Origin: Algiphilus sp.
GTDB taxonomy: Bacteria; Pseudomonadota; Gammaproteobacteria; Nevskiales; Nevskiaceae
NCBI GenBank assembly: GCA_022763315.1
Contig: JALEHA010000141.1
Coordinates: forward strand, 1 to 53,090
Direction of reading: 5' to 3'
DNA length: 53,090 nt
Part shown: positions 45,534-53,090 of the stretch, piece by piece
Position numbering within the stretch: the stretch's first letter is position 1
Layout: the number at the start of each line of letters is the position of its first letter
Notes under the pieces: model-generated
What the model saw: only the letters and a program-made list of their open reading frames with translations
What the model was told of the DNA's origin: nothing
The model's database searches: none
Translations under genes and position numbers: made by a program

Positions 45534-46325
45534 TCAGGGAATGGTGTTACCAATCCGCGAAAAATCCGGGCGCCCGCGCTCGCTGTTCCAGTTCATCCAG
45601 ATGAAAAAGGCGCGCCCCACCAGATTGCGTTCCGGGACGCTGCCCCAGCGCCGGGAATCATCGCTTCCGTCGCGATTATCTCCCATCACGAAGTACTCGC
45701 CCTCGGGCACCACGAAATCGATGGCGCGCGACGGTGCGTTCGGATTCACGATGATCGGGTGACGGTCCGAACCCAGCGTCTCGATATAGCGCTCAACCAC
45801 CCCACCGGGCAGGCCAGGAACCCGCGCCACGCCGGCGGCTTCCAGCGGTATGCGTTCGCCGTTGATGCGCAGTTGCTTGTCGCGATAGACGATGTGATCA
45901 CCGGGCAGGCCCACCACACGCTTGATGAAATCCTTGCTCGGATCGAGCGGGAAGCGGAACACGGCAACATCACCGCGCTCGGGCTTCGACCCCTCGGTGA
46001 TCTGCCAGAAACCTACCGGCGAACGCAGACCGTAGGCGCGCTTGTCCACCAGGATGAAGTCGCCCACCAGCAGCGATGGAATCATGGAGCCGGAAGGAAT
46101 CCGGAAAGGCTCCACGACAAAGCTGCGCAGGATCAGCACCACCAGAATGACGGGGAAGAAGGAGCGCGAGAACTCCACCGCCCAGTTGCCGCGCTCGGTG
46201 CCGGCCGCACGGCGTGCACGTGCGAAGAACAGCGCGTCGACGCCATAGATCAGCCCCGTGGCGAGAGCCGCCACGGAAAGAATGACCGCAAAGTCCCAAT
46301 GGAAATCGCTCAGAAACTGCGCCAT
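45534..46325 (-). CDS. lepB: Signal peptidase I
   Basis: LepB cleaves signal peptides at the inner membrane. The 263-residue protein has an N-terminal helix (AVILSVAALATGLIYGV), a second helix (FFPVILVVLILRSFVVEPF) and the catalytic site: nucleophile Ser80 in IPSGSMIPSLLVGDF and Lys135 in KDFIKRVVGLPGD. GDNRDGSDDSRRWG matches box E. It lies 6 bp after lepA. Confidence 0.97.
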   Translation of the reverse strand: MAQFLSDFHWDFAVILSVAALATGLIYGVDALFFARARRAAGTERGNWAVEFSRSFFPVILVVLILRSFVVEPFRIPSGSMIPSLLVGDFILVDKRAYGLRSPVGFWQITEGSKPERGDVAVFRFPLDPSKDFIKRVVGLPGDHIVYRDKQLRINGERIPLEAAGVARVPGLPGGVVERYIETLGSDRHPIIVNPNAPSRAIDFVVPEGEYFVMGDNRDGSDDSRRWGSVPERNLVGRAFFIWMNWNSERGRPDFSRIGNTIP

Positions 46326-46331
46326 GAAGGT

Positions 46332-48131
46332 TTACTTTCGGTCGACGTTCAGAATGGCCAGGAAGGCGGACTGCGGAATCTCGACGTTCCCCACCTGTTT
46401 CATGCGCTTCTTCCCCTCTTTCTGCTTTTCCAGCAACTTGCGCTTGCGCGAGACGTCGCCACCGTAGCACTTGGCGAGCACATTCTTGCGCAGGGCCTTG
46501 ACCGTGGTCCGCGCCAGGATGCGCGAACCGATGGCGGCCTGGATGGCGACATCGAACATCTGGCGCGGAATCAGCTCCTGCATGCGCTCGCACAGCGAAC
46601 GCCCGCGATCGTAGGCCATGTCGCGGTGACAAATCGTCGACAGTGCGTCCACCCGCTCGCCATTGACCAGCACGTCCAGGCGTACGAGATTCGCACCAAC
46701 AAAGCATTTGAAGTCGTATTCGAAGCTGGCATAACCGCGCGACACGCTCTTCAGACGGTCGAAGAAATCGAGCACCACTTCGGCCAGTGGCATGTCGACC
46801 ACCATCTGCACCTGACTGCCGTGGTAGTGCAATTCCGGCTCGCCGGCACGCTTTTCCATGCACAGCTGCATGACGGCGCCAATGCAGTGCTGGGGCATGA
46901 GGATGCGTGCTGTGATGATCGGCTCGCGCAGCTCGTCCACGCTGGAGATGTCCGGCAGTTCGGCCGGGTTCTGCACACTCTTGGTGGTGCCGTCACTGAG
47001 CGCGCATTCGTACACCACCGAGGGCGCGGTGGTGATCAGATTCAGGTCGTACTCGCGCTCCAGGCGCTCCTGCACGATCTCCATGTGCAGCATGCCCAGA
47101 AAGCCGCAGCGGAAGCCGAAGCCCAGCGCGCTGGACGACTCCGGCTCGTAGGACAGCGCGGCATCGTTGAGGCGCAGCTTGCCGAGGGCGTCACGCAGAT
47201 CCTCGAAATCGTCTGATGACACCGGGAAGATGCCCGCGAAGACGCGCGGCTGGATCTCCCGGAACCCAGGCAGGCGCTTGGCGCAGGGGCGCTGCGCGTC
47301 CGTCAGCGTATCGCCGACCGGCGCGCCGTCGATATCCTTGATGCCGGCCACCACAAAGCCCACTTCACCGGTTTCCAGCGCATCGAGTTCGACGCGCTTG
47401 GGCGTGTTTCGCCCCAGCATGGTGACCTCGTGGTCGCGGCCGGTCTCCATGACGCGAATCCGCTGCCCGCGATGCAGACGGCCGTGCATGACGCGTACCA
47501 GCGAGATCACGCCGAGGTAGTTATCGAACCAGGAATCAATGATCAGCGCCTGCACCACTTCCTGCGGGTCGCCCTCGGGTGGGGGCACGCGCTGCACGAT
47601 GGCCTCCAGCACCTCGGTGACGCCCTCGCCCGTCTTGGCGGAGATACGCAGGGCGTCCTCCGCTTCAATGCCGATGATGTCCTCGATCTCGTCGATGACA
47701 CGCTCACAATCGGCATTGGGCAGGTCGACCTTGTTGAGCACGGTGACCACTTCGAGGTCCTGATCCACCGCCGTGTAGCAGTTGGCCACGGTCTGCGCCT
47801 CGACACCCTGCGACGCATCGACGATCAGCAGGGCGCCCTCGCAGGAAGCGAGCGAGCGCGACACTTCGTAGGAGAAGTCGACGTGTCCGGGCGTGTCGAT
47901 CAGGTTGAGCTGATAGGTCTGTCCATCGCGCGCGTCATAGCTGAGGGTGATCGCCTGCGACTTGATCGTGATGCCGCGTTCGCGTTCGATCGGGTTGCTG
48001 TCCAGCACCTGATCCTGCATTTCCCGCTCTTCCAGCCCATGGCAGAGCTGAATGAAGCGGTCGGCCAGGGTCGATTTTCCATGGTCGATGTGCGCGATGA
48101 TGGAGAAATTGCGGATGTGCTTCTGCTGCAT
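46332..48131 (-). CDS. lepA: Elongation factor 4 (LepA)
   Basis: A 599-residue translational GTPase that acts in initiation or back-translocation. The G domain has [28 protein letters not shown] and LNKVDLP. The LepA-specific C-terminus is visible ([20 protein letters not shown]). The ATG at 48131 gives the usual [10 protein letters not shown] start. It lies 6 bp before lepB and downstream of the glutaredoxin-like gene. Confidence 0.98.
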   Translation of the reverse strand: MQQKHIRNFSIIAHIDHGKSTLADRFIQLCHGLEEREMQDQVLDSNPIERERGITIKSQAITLSYDARDGQTYQLNLIDTPGHVDFSYEVSRSLASCEGALLIVDASQGVEAQTVANCYTAVDQDLEVVTVLNKVDLPNADCERVIDEIEDIIGIEAEDALRISAKTGEGVTEVLEAIVQRVPPPEGDPQEVVQALIIDSWFDNYLGVISLVRVMHGRLHRGQRIRVMETGRDHEVTMLGRNTPKRVELDALETGEVGFVVAGIKDIDGAPVGDTLTDAQRPCAKRLPGFREIQPRVFAGIFPVSSDDFEDLRDALGKLRLNDAALSYEPESSSALGFGFRCGFLGMLHMEIVQERLEREYDLNLITTAPSVVYECALSDGTTKSVQNPAELPDISSVDELREPIITARILMPQHCIGAVMQLCMEKRAGEPELHYHGSQVQMVVDMPLAEVVLDFFDRLKSVSRGYASFEYDFKCFVGANLVRLDVLVNGERVDALSTICHRDMAYDRGRSLCERMQELIPRQMFDVAIQAAIGSRILARTTVKALRKNVLAKCYGGDVSRKRKLLEKQKEGKKRMKQVGNVEIPQSAFLAILNVDRK

Positions 48132-48207
48132 GGACTCCAGCGCGGTACTACCGGGCGGCGGGCAAAATAGCACGCGATTATACGCACAGATGCGTCCCGA
48201 CCCTGTG

Positions 48208-48453
48208 CTATCGGCGCTCCTTCAGGGCCTCTACCAGGGCCGCGCACGTCTCCCGGTCGAAGTGCCCCTCGCACACCACCGCATCACTGCCGTCGAGCAA
48301 GACAGGGATGCGCGCGCCATAGACGGCGCGTAGCTCCGGCCAACGATCAATATCCACCGCGTCGAGCCCGACGCCCGGGAATGCGGCGCGCCATTCCTCG
48401 TGAAAGCTGTCACACAGGCAACAGCCCGGACGGGTCAGCAGACGCGGTATCAC
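48208..48453 (-). CDS. Glutaredoxin-family (DUF836-like) small thiol protein
   Basis: An 81-residue thioredoxin-fold protein with the active-site motif [10 protein letters not shown] (Cys11 and Cys14 as the CxxC pair) and the cis-Pro motif RIPVLL. The length and LTRPGCCLC opening fit the DUF836 glutaredoxin-like family rather than classical glutaredoxins. It starts with GTG overlapping the stop of mucD by 4 bp, so it is translated with the protease. The partner and substrate are unknown. Confidence 0.85.
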   Translation of the reverse strand: MIPRLLTRPGCCLCDSFHEEWRAAFPGVGLDAVDIDRWPELRAVYGARIPVLLDGSDAVVCEGHFDRETCAALVEALKERR

Positions 48454-49859
48454 TGCTCCGGAATCGGTACCGCGATGAACAGCGGCGAACCGCCGCGCTG
48501 AATCAGGAAGGGCGCGGACGTCCCCGGCGTCAAGCGCTCGACCACTTCACGCAACCGGGGCACGGAATCCACCGCATTGCCGGCCACGCGCAGGATGATG
48601 TCGCCCGGACGAATACCGGCGGCCGCAGCCGGGCCGCCCTTGACTTCGGCGACCCGCACGCCGCCATCCAGCACATCCTCGCGCTCGCGCGTCTCGGCAT
48701 CCATCGGCTCGACGCGCATCCCCAGCACGCTGGGTTCACTCAGTGGCTCTGGCAGCGGGCCTGGACCGTCCCGCATCGCTTCCTCGTTGAGCTCACCGAC
48801 GGTGACGTCAAGCGTCATGCGCTCGCTGTCACGCATCAGTACTACCTCAACCTCTTCGCCCGGCTTGATCGCCCCCACCACGGCGGGCAGCGCCGCCGAG
48901 CGCGGGATATCCTCGCCGCCGAAGGAAAGAATCACGTCTCCTTCGCGGATGCCGGCCTTGGCTGCTGGGCCATCCGGCAGGACGCGGGAGACCAGCGCGC
49001 CGCGTGGGCGGTCGAGCCCGAAGGAAAGCGCCAGTTCGCGCGTCACCTCCTGGATCACCACACCCAGCCAACCGCGCGCCACACTGCCGTCGTCGCGCAA
49101 CTGTTCGGCCACGGAGATGGCCATATCGATCGGAATGGCGAAGGAAATGCCCTGGTACCCGCCGGTTCGGCTGTAGATCTGCGAGTTGATGCCAACGACT
49201 TCGCCATCGAGGTTGAACAGCGGACCGCCGCTGTTGCCCTGATTGATGGCGACATCCGTCTGGATGAACGGGACATACTGCCCACTCGACAAACTGCGGC
49301 CCTTGGCCGAAACGATGCCGGCCGTCACGGTCTGCTCGAAGCCAAAAGGCGAGCCAATGGCCACGACCCAATTGCCGACTTCCAGCGCATCGCTGTTACC
49401 CACCTTCACCGGCTCCAGATCCTCGCGTTGAATCTTGAGCAGTGCCAGGTCCGAACGCTCGTCGCTGCCTACCAGCGTAGCCACTTCCTCGCGGCGATCC
49501 TTGAAGCGGACGATGATCTCGTCGGCGTTGCGGACGACGTGGTGATTGGTCAGCACATAGCCCTCTTCCCACAGCACGAAGCCTGAGCCCAGTGAGCGCG
49601 AGGGCATGCCGCCCCCTTCGCCCTGGCCGTCACCGAAATGATCCCGAAACCAGTCGCCAAAGGGACTTTCTTCCAAACCAAAAGGCAGCTGCTGCCCATC
49701 CTTGCCGCCGTTGCGGGTCACGGTGGCGATGTTCACCACGGAAGGACCGGCATTACGAGCAATGTGGGAGAAGTCGGGCAATTGGCCAGCGGGTGGCGCC
49801 GGCTCCGACGAACAGGCGGCGAGAACAACCAACAACAGGGGCCAGCATTTGCGGAGCAC
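48450..49859 (-). CDS. mucD: Periplasmic serine protease of the DegP/MucD family, predicted lipoprotein
   Basis: A 469-residue HtrA protease for damaged envelope proteins and control of the RpoE pathway. The protease domain has catalytic His107 (LTNHHVV), Asp137 (RSDLALLKI) and Ser210 (NQGNSGGPLF). Two PDZ domains follow (about 265-350 and 385-465). The first residues are MLRKCWPLLLVVLAAC, a lipobox, so the protein is probably membrane-tethered, unlike the soluble E. coli DegP. It lies 20 bp after rseC, the position of MucD in pseudomonads. Confidence 0.95.
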   Translation of the reverse strand: MLRKCWPLLLVVLAACSSEPAPPAGQLPDFSHIARNAGPSVVNIATVTRNGGKDGQQLPFGLEESPFGDWFRDHFGDGQGEGGGMPSRSLGSGFVLWEEGYVLTNHHVVRNADEIIVRFKDRREEVATLVGSDERSDLALLKIQREDLEPVKVGNSDALEVGNWVVAIGSPFGFEQTVTAGIVSAKGRSLSSGQYVPFIQTDVAINQGNSGGPLFNLDGEVVGINSQIYSRTGGYQGISFAIPIDMAISVAEQLRDDGSVARGWLGVVIQEVTRELALSFGLDRPRGALVSRVLPDGPAAKAGIREGDVILSFGGEDIPRSAALPAVVGAIKPGEEVEVVLMRDSERMTLDVTVGELNEEAMRDGPGPLPEPLSEPSVLGMRVEPMDAETREREDVLDGGVRVAEVKGGPAAAAGIRPGDIILRVAGNAVDSVPRLREVVERLTPGTSAPFLIQRGGSPLFIAVPIPEQ

Positions 49860-49879
49860 GAAAGACTCTCCCTAAAACT

Positions 49880-50353
49880 TCACGATGATTCGGTGAGACG
49901 CGGACAGCTGTCCGCGCCGAAACGGTCCTTGCGCAGGATAACCGGGCGGAAATGGCGCGCATCCAGGCTGCGGCTCTTCCAGTGCACCAACAGCAATCCG
50001 GCTGCCAGACCGCTGACCGAGAAAGCAGCCACCAGCAATTCACCCGCGTTGAGCACGATGCTGGCGAAGGCGCCGAGCGCAATCATGCCGATCAATGGCA
50101 GCAGATAGACCATGGCGGATGCGCGCAGCAGGGCGTCACCGCCAATGCCCACGACCACGGCGTCCCCCGACCGCAAGCCCTTGATCTGACTGGTGGCGGG
50201 AATGGAGTACTGACGGTGGCGCGCCAACCGGCCGAGCAGGCCGCCGCCGCAGCCGCGCCCTTCGGCGCACCGTTGGCAGTTACCCATATTGAGGGCCTGA
50301 ATGAAGACTTGGTCTCCGTCCACGCTGGTGACGATGGCGCGCTCTTCAATCAT
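49880..50353 (-). CDS. rseC: RseC-family protein (SoxR-reducing system component)
   Basis: A 157-residue inner-membrane protein. An N-terminal cytoplasmic part holds a cysteine cluster (GNCQRCAEGRGCGGG), followed by two membrane helices (VYLLPLIGMIALGAFASIVL, LLVAAFSVSGLAAGLLLVHW). The family is linked to RpoE regulation and SoxR reduction. The ATG at 50353 overlaps the rseB stop by 8 bp. Confidence 0.93.
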   Translation of the reverse strand: MIEERAIVTSVDGDQVFIQALNMGNCQRCAEGRGCGGGLLGRLARHRQYSIPATSQIKGLRSGDAVVVGIGGDALLRASAMVYLLPLIGMIALGAFASIVLNAGELLVAAFSVSGLAAGLLLVHWKSRSLDARHFRPVILRKDRFGADSCPRLTESS

Positions 50354-51419
50354 CCTGCGCTTCGAGCATCTCCTGTTCCTCGGACGCACCTTCTGCGCCA
50401 GCGGCCGGCAGTGCGGGTTCTGTCGCGGCTTCGGCGTGCGCCTCCACCGAGGCCAGCCGCAACCGATCCGCCACCCACTCTACGGTGCGCGCGGGAACTT
50501 CACCAACCACCGTCACTTGATGTCCATCAATGACGCGCGAGACCACGTTCAACGCGCCCATACGGGAGTGGGCGGCGCCGACATCCTTGAGGCTGCCGTC
50601 CGCGCTGTTGGCGCCATAGACCGAAATGGTGGCTAACCCGTCCGTGAACAGGAAATGCTCCACCGGCACACGGTCATCCGCACCCTTACGGACCGAGTGG
50701 GAGATCTTGCGAAAGCCTGGCGGCACTTGATCCACAGACCATCGCGCGGGAACGCGCAGCCGCGGCGACTCGTCAGCGTGGCGCACAATGCGAAAGCCCT
50801 CGGTATCCGCATCGCGCTGGAACAGCGCATCGTCGAAGCGGTCGGCGTAGGCCACGTCGGTGAACATCATCTGCTCGATGCGCTGTTGCTCGGCGTCCAG
50901 CACCACCACGCGCAACGGCAGGTGGGTTTCCCGGTCTAGCCAGTACTCGTAGCCGTAGCGCATGTCGTCGCGTGGCGATACCAGCACGCCGACACTCAGC
51001 CGACCGGCAATGCGTTCATCGCCCAGGTGCTGAAAGTCGTAGCGGTCGTTGAGCGATCCGATGTTATCGCGCCGCAGCGAAGGCAACAGGCTGGCAGCCT
51101 GATGGGCACGCTGGTCGATGGTCACCATGCGCTGCTGGGGCAGCACGCAGATCACTTCCTCATTGTTGCGATAGATCTCGCGCGCATCGCCGGTCAAGGA
51201 CACCAGGCGCTCGCGTACCGAGCCATCACGATATTCGTGGATGACACGCAGACTCTCCATGCGTGTATCGCTTTGATAGACCACGGTGCCGGCGTAGGTG
51301 GTCTGCCGTACCGCCTCGCTCATGCGAACGAGCAGCTTTGCCGGATCTCCGTCGTCGTCGCTGCTGAATCCACTGGTGGCTGCCAGCGCCAGCAGTATCG
51401 CGACCGTAGCGCGCATCAT
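50346..51419 (-). CDS. rseB: Sigma-E factor regulatory protein RseB/MucB
   Basis: A periplasmic 357-residue protein that binds RseA and shields it from proteolysis until lipid or LPS signals arrive. After a signal peptide (ATVAILLALAATSGFS) the LolA-like N-terminal domain (YAGTVVYQSDTRMESLRVIHEYRDG) and the smaller C-terminal domain (VEHFLFTDGLATISVYGA) are visible. It overlaps the rseA stop and the rseC start. The Glu/Ala-rich C-terminal tail is longer than in E. coli RseB. Confidence 0.95.
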   Translation of the reverse strand: MMRATVAILLALAATSGFSSDDDGDPAKLLVRMSEAVRQTTYAGTVVYQSDTRMESLRVIHEYRDGSVRERLVSLTGDAREIYRNNEEVICVLPQQRMVTIDQRAHQAASLLPSLRRDNIGSLNDRYDFQHLGDERIAGRLSVGVLVSPRDDMRYGYEYWLDRETHLPLRVVVLDAEQQRIEQMMFTDVAYADRFDDALFQRDADTEGFRIVRHADESPRLRVPARWSVDQVPPGFRKISHSVRKGADDRVPVEHFLFTDGLATISVYGANSADGSLKDVGAAHSRMGALNVVSRVIDGHQVTVVGEVPARTVEWVADRLRLASVEAHAEAATEPALPAAGAEGASEEQEMLEAQDD

Positions 51420-52057
51420 CGATTGCGGTGACTGAGATCCGCGTTATGCGCAGCGTAACGTGCATAGCCAAGCGGACCGCCAATGCCCTGTGCACTGCGG
51501 TGCCCAGCGTATTCAATGTAATAGGTGTTCAGCCGCTCGTCACCGACCGGTAGCACTGCGCTATCGCGATTGCCGACGCGCAGTCCCGCGGGGCGTTCCT
51601 CCAAGCGCGCTTGCGCGACGCCACTCTGCAGCGGGCTGACGCTCGCGACATTGGCACTGCCTCCCGCAGGCGCGGCCTCTTGCACCGTGCCGGCCGGCGA
51701 TCCCGCCTGCCAGGCTGCGGGCACCACCACTGCCGCAATGGCGAGACTCGCCGCAGCGGCGAGGCCGGTTGCAGGCAGCGCCCAACGGCGGACGCGCCGT
51801 CGGCTGGCGAGTGCAACGACCTTGGATTTGGAGGGTTCGGCCGCCTCGGTGGCGATCGCTTCGCGTACGCCTTCGAGGAGGTCGGTCCGTGCGGACAATC
51901 GGCTTTGGCCGCGCATCATCACTCCGATGGCGCTCCATCGGGTGGCGGCTTCTGTGCTCTTGGGGTTGCGATCGAGGCTTTCCATCAGGGCATCGATCTC
52001 TTCCAATGCCAGTTCGCCATCAAGCAATGCCGAAAACAGTTCGTCAGTTTGCTGCAT
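51416..52057 (-). CDS. rseA: Anti-sigma-E factor RseA/MucA
   Basis: A 213-residue inner-membrane anti-sigma factor. The cytoplasmic domain (LFSALLDGELALEEIDALMESL, ATRWSAIGVMMRG) binds RpoE, and a membrane helix follows (WALPATGLAAAASLAIAAVVV, about residues 92-112). The periplasmic part has the C-terminal region read by RseB. Regulated proteolysis would release RpoE. It lies 117 bp after rpoE and overlaps rseB. Confidence 0.95.
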   Translation of the reverse strand: MQQTDELFSALLDGELALEEIDALMESLDRNPKSTEAATRWSAIGVMMRGQSRLSARTDLLEGVREAIATEAAEPSKSKVVALASRRRVRRWALPATGLAAAASLAIAAVVVPAAWQAGSPAGTVQEAAPAGGSANVASVSPLQSGVAQARLEERPAGLRVGNRDSAVLPVGDERLNTYYIEYAGHRSAQGIGGPLGYARYAAHNADLSHRNR

Positions 52058-52174
52058 ACCGCCTAGCTTCCTCGCTGAAGACGCGCACGTGCGGATGATG
52101 TCAGATAAACCACATCGATGCGATAAAGTTCCGCCGTGACCGGGAATTTTTGTCCGCCTATCATCCGCCGCGCC

Positions 52175-52768
52175 TCATGTCGATCGCTGTGACGGCCGAT
52201 CAATGAGCGGCGCCAGCACTTCATCGACAACGGCACGGGCCCGGAAAATCCGTGAGCGGACCGTTCCGATCGGACAATCCATGGCTTCGGCAATCTCCTC
52301 ATAGGAAAGCCCTTCGAGCTCCCGCAAGGTGATGGCCTGACGCAGATCGTCCGGCAGCTGGGCAATCGCGTCGGCGACCGCCTGCTGAATTTCGCTGGTG
52401 AGCAGATGGGATTCGGGGGTATCGATATCACTCATCTGTTCGGTATGGCCGTAGAGCTCGGCGTCCTGCACATCGATGTCCTGTGCCTGCGGACGCCGCT
52501 TGCGCGACACCAGCTGGTTCTTCGCAGTGTTGATTGCAATGCGGTACAGCCAGGTATAGAAGGCCGACTGCCCCTTGAAATTGGGCAGCGCGCGGTAGGC
52601 CTTGATGAAGGCGTCCTGCGCCACGTCAGGGGCGTCGGCATCGCCGACGAAACGCGAGACGAGCTGCAGCACCTTGCTCTGATGCCGGAGGACGAGCAGG
52701 TCGAAGGCGCGTTGCTCTCCCTCCTGCGCCCTTCGTACCAGTTCCTCATCAAGTAGCTCTTCTTTCAT
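52175..52768 (-). CDS. rpoE: ECF RNA polymerase sigma factor RpoE/AlgU
   Basis: A 197-residue extracytoplasmic-function sigma factor controlling the envelope stress response. Region 2 (LVRRAQEGEQRAFDLLVLRHQ, DVAQDAFIKAYRALPNFKG) and region 4 (LPDDLRQAITLRELEGLSYEEIA, GTVRSRIFRARA) are typical of the RpoE/AlgU group. The start has no clear Shine-Dalgarno; a hairpin (52784-52804) lies just upstream. It is divergent from nadB as in E. coli. Confidence 0.97.
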   Translation of the reverse strand: MKEELLDEELVRRAQEGEQRAFDLLVLRHQSKVLQLVSRFVGDADAPDVAQDAFIKAYRALPNFKGQSAFYTWLYRIAINTAKNQLVSRKRRPQAQDIDVQDAELYGHTEQMSDIDTPESHLLTSEIQQAVADAIAQLPDDLRQAITLRELEGLSYEEIAEAMDCPIGTVRSRIFRARAVVDEVLAPLIDRPSQRST

Positions 52769-52783
52769 CGCGCGCGGTTGGTG

Positions 52784-52804
52784 TGACGCGCACGTTGTGC
52801 GTCA
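52784..52804 (-). promoter_or_regulatory. Hairpin in the rpoE leader
   Basis: On the rpoE sense strand TGACGCAC is followed by AAC and GTGC-GC-GTCA, forming an 8-bp stem with a 2-base bulge and 3-base loop, ending 15 bp before the rpoE ATG. It could affect initiation or be a protein-binding site; no function is known. Confidence 0.4.
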
Positions 52805-52923
52805 GCGTTCATGGAAAACCTGTCAAAATGCTGCAACAGTGCCGCCCCCCTGCGGACTGCAGGCGCGCTAGAGTGTAGCAACTCCTGCTGGCGCAACCGC
52901 CCACCCTTCGCATCATTAGCTCC

Positions 52924-53090
52924 GTGCAGACGACAGACGTCCTTATCCTGGGCAGCGGCGCGGCCGGCCTGACGTGCGCCTTGCGACTGGCCCAGGCCGG
53001 CATGCAGTGCACCGTCGTCTCCAAGAGCCGGTTGCGCTCCGGCGCCACCCTATGGGCCCAAGGTGGCATCTCCGCCGTGCTCGACGCCGC
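52924..53090 (+). CDS. nadB: L-aspartate oxidase (partial, N-terminus)
   Basis: The reading frame from GTG 52924 runs off the right edge and gives 55 complete codons. It shows an FAD-binding Rossmann motif DVLILGSGAAGLTCALRLA and the family's SGATLWAQGGISAVLD segment, both diagnostic of NadB. NadB oxidises aspartate to iminoaspartate, the first step of de novo NAD synthesis. Its position divergent from rpoE matches E. coli. No ribosome site is obvious; an upstream start is not ruled out. Confidence 0.93.
   Translation, partial: MQTTDVLILGSGAAGLTCALRLAQAGMQCTVVSKSRLRSGATLWAQGGISAVLDA

Noticed and set aside
45483..47216. 577-codon plus-strand open frame across lepB and lepA
   Set aside because: Antisense to two certain genes and composed of low-information sequence rich in His, Arg and Gln, as expected for a shadow frame.

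Overview
The window is about 53 kb of gene-dense, high-GC (roughly 64-65 %) chromosomal DNA from a gammaproteobacterium. Two gene orders support this: nnr-tsaE-amiC ... mutL-miaA-hfq-hflX-hflK-hflC-DUF2065-purA and nadB | rpoE-rseA-rseB-rseC-mucD-lepA-lepB-rnc-era-recO-pdxJ-acpS, both classical gammaproteobacterial superoperons. hisZ beside purA, the PA2778/PA2779 pair, pgi after panD and a MucD-type protease inside the rpoE operon resemble Pseudomonas-like and purple-sulfur-related lineages rather than enterics. I cannot name the genus. A BCCT-family osmolyte carrier hints at life in saline or variable-osmolarity water.

Layout, left to right. 1-1453: a two-component pair on the minus strand (sensor cut by the window edge, NarL/LuxR-type regulator), divergent from a Gly/Asn-rich lipoprotein (1614-2711). 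2778-9601: a minus-strand block with rhlE, a DUF1820 gene, an MBL-fold hydrolase, purL and a small stand-alone protein carrying only the cysteine domain of prepilin peptidases. 9879-11498: BCCT transporter with a strong terminator. 11615-30119: the nnr-to-purA superoperon, read leftwards, interrupted between amiC and mutL by a complete five-gene peptide/nickel-type ABC importer, and with hisZ next to purA. queG diverges from nnr with only 14 bp between start codons. 31252-36452: an aminotransferase, the PA2778/PA2779 pair, pgi, a 2OG-Fe(II) oxygenase and panD. 36483-36561 holds two copies of a 26-bp repeat in the panC-panD gap. 36635-40105: panC, panB, folK, pcnB. 40220-40295: tRNA-Glu(CTC) with its own promoter and terminator. 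Then msrA and a divergent RDD-family membrane protein. 41710-52768: the rpoE-to-acpS superoperon read leftwards. 52924-53090: the start of nadB, divergent from rpoE.

Functionally this is mostly core housekeeping: envelope stress response and secretion (rpoE, rseABC, mucD, lepB), ribosome and RNA biology (lepA, rnc, era, hfq, miaA, tsaE, queG, pcnB, rhlE), mismatch repair and recombination (mutL, recO), FtsH control (hflKC), purines, histidine, pantothenate, folate, PLP and NAD synthesis. Many genes overlap by 1-11 bp and many start with GTG or TTG, consistent with tightly coupled operons. All gaps between genes are shorter than 300 bases; the longest are 9602-9878 and 20703-20928.

I found no CRISPR array, insertion sequence, phage or defence locus, and no clear new multi-gene system. 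The best leads are small: the orphan prepilin-peptidase-like domain, the panC-panD repeat pair, the ABC cassette inside the superoperon, the PA2778/PA2779 pair, the oxygenase coupled to panD, and a few inverted repeats in leaders.
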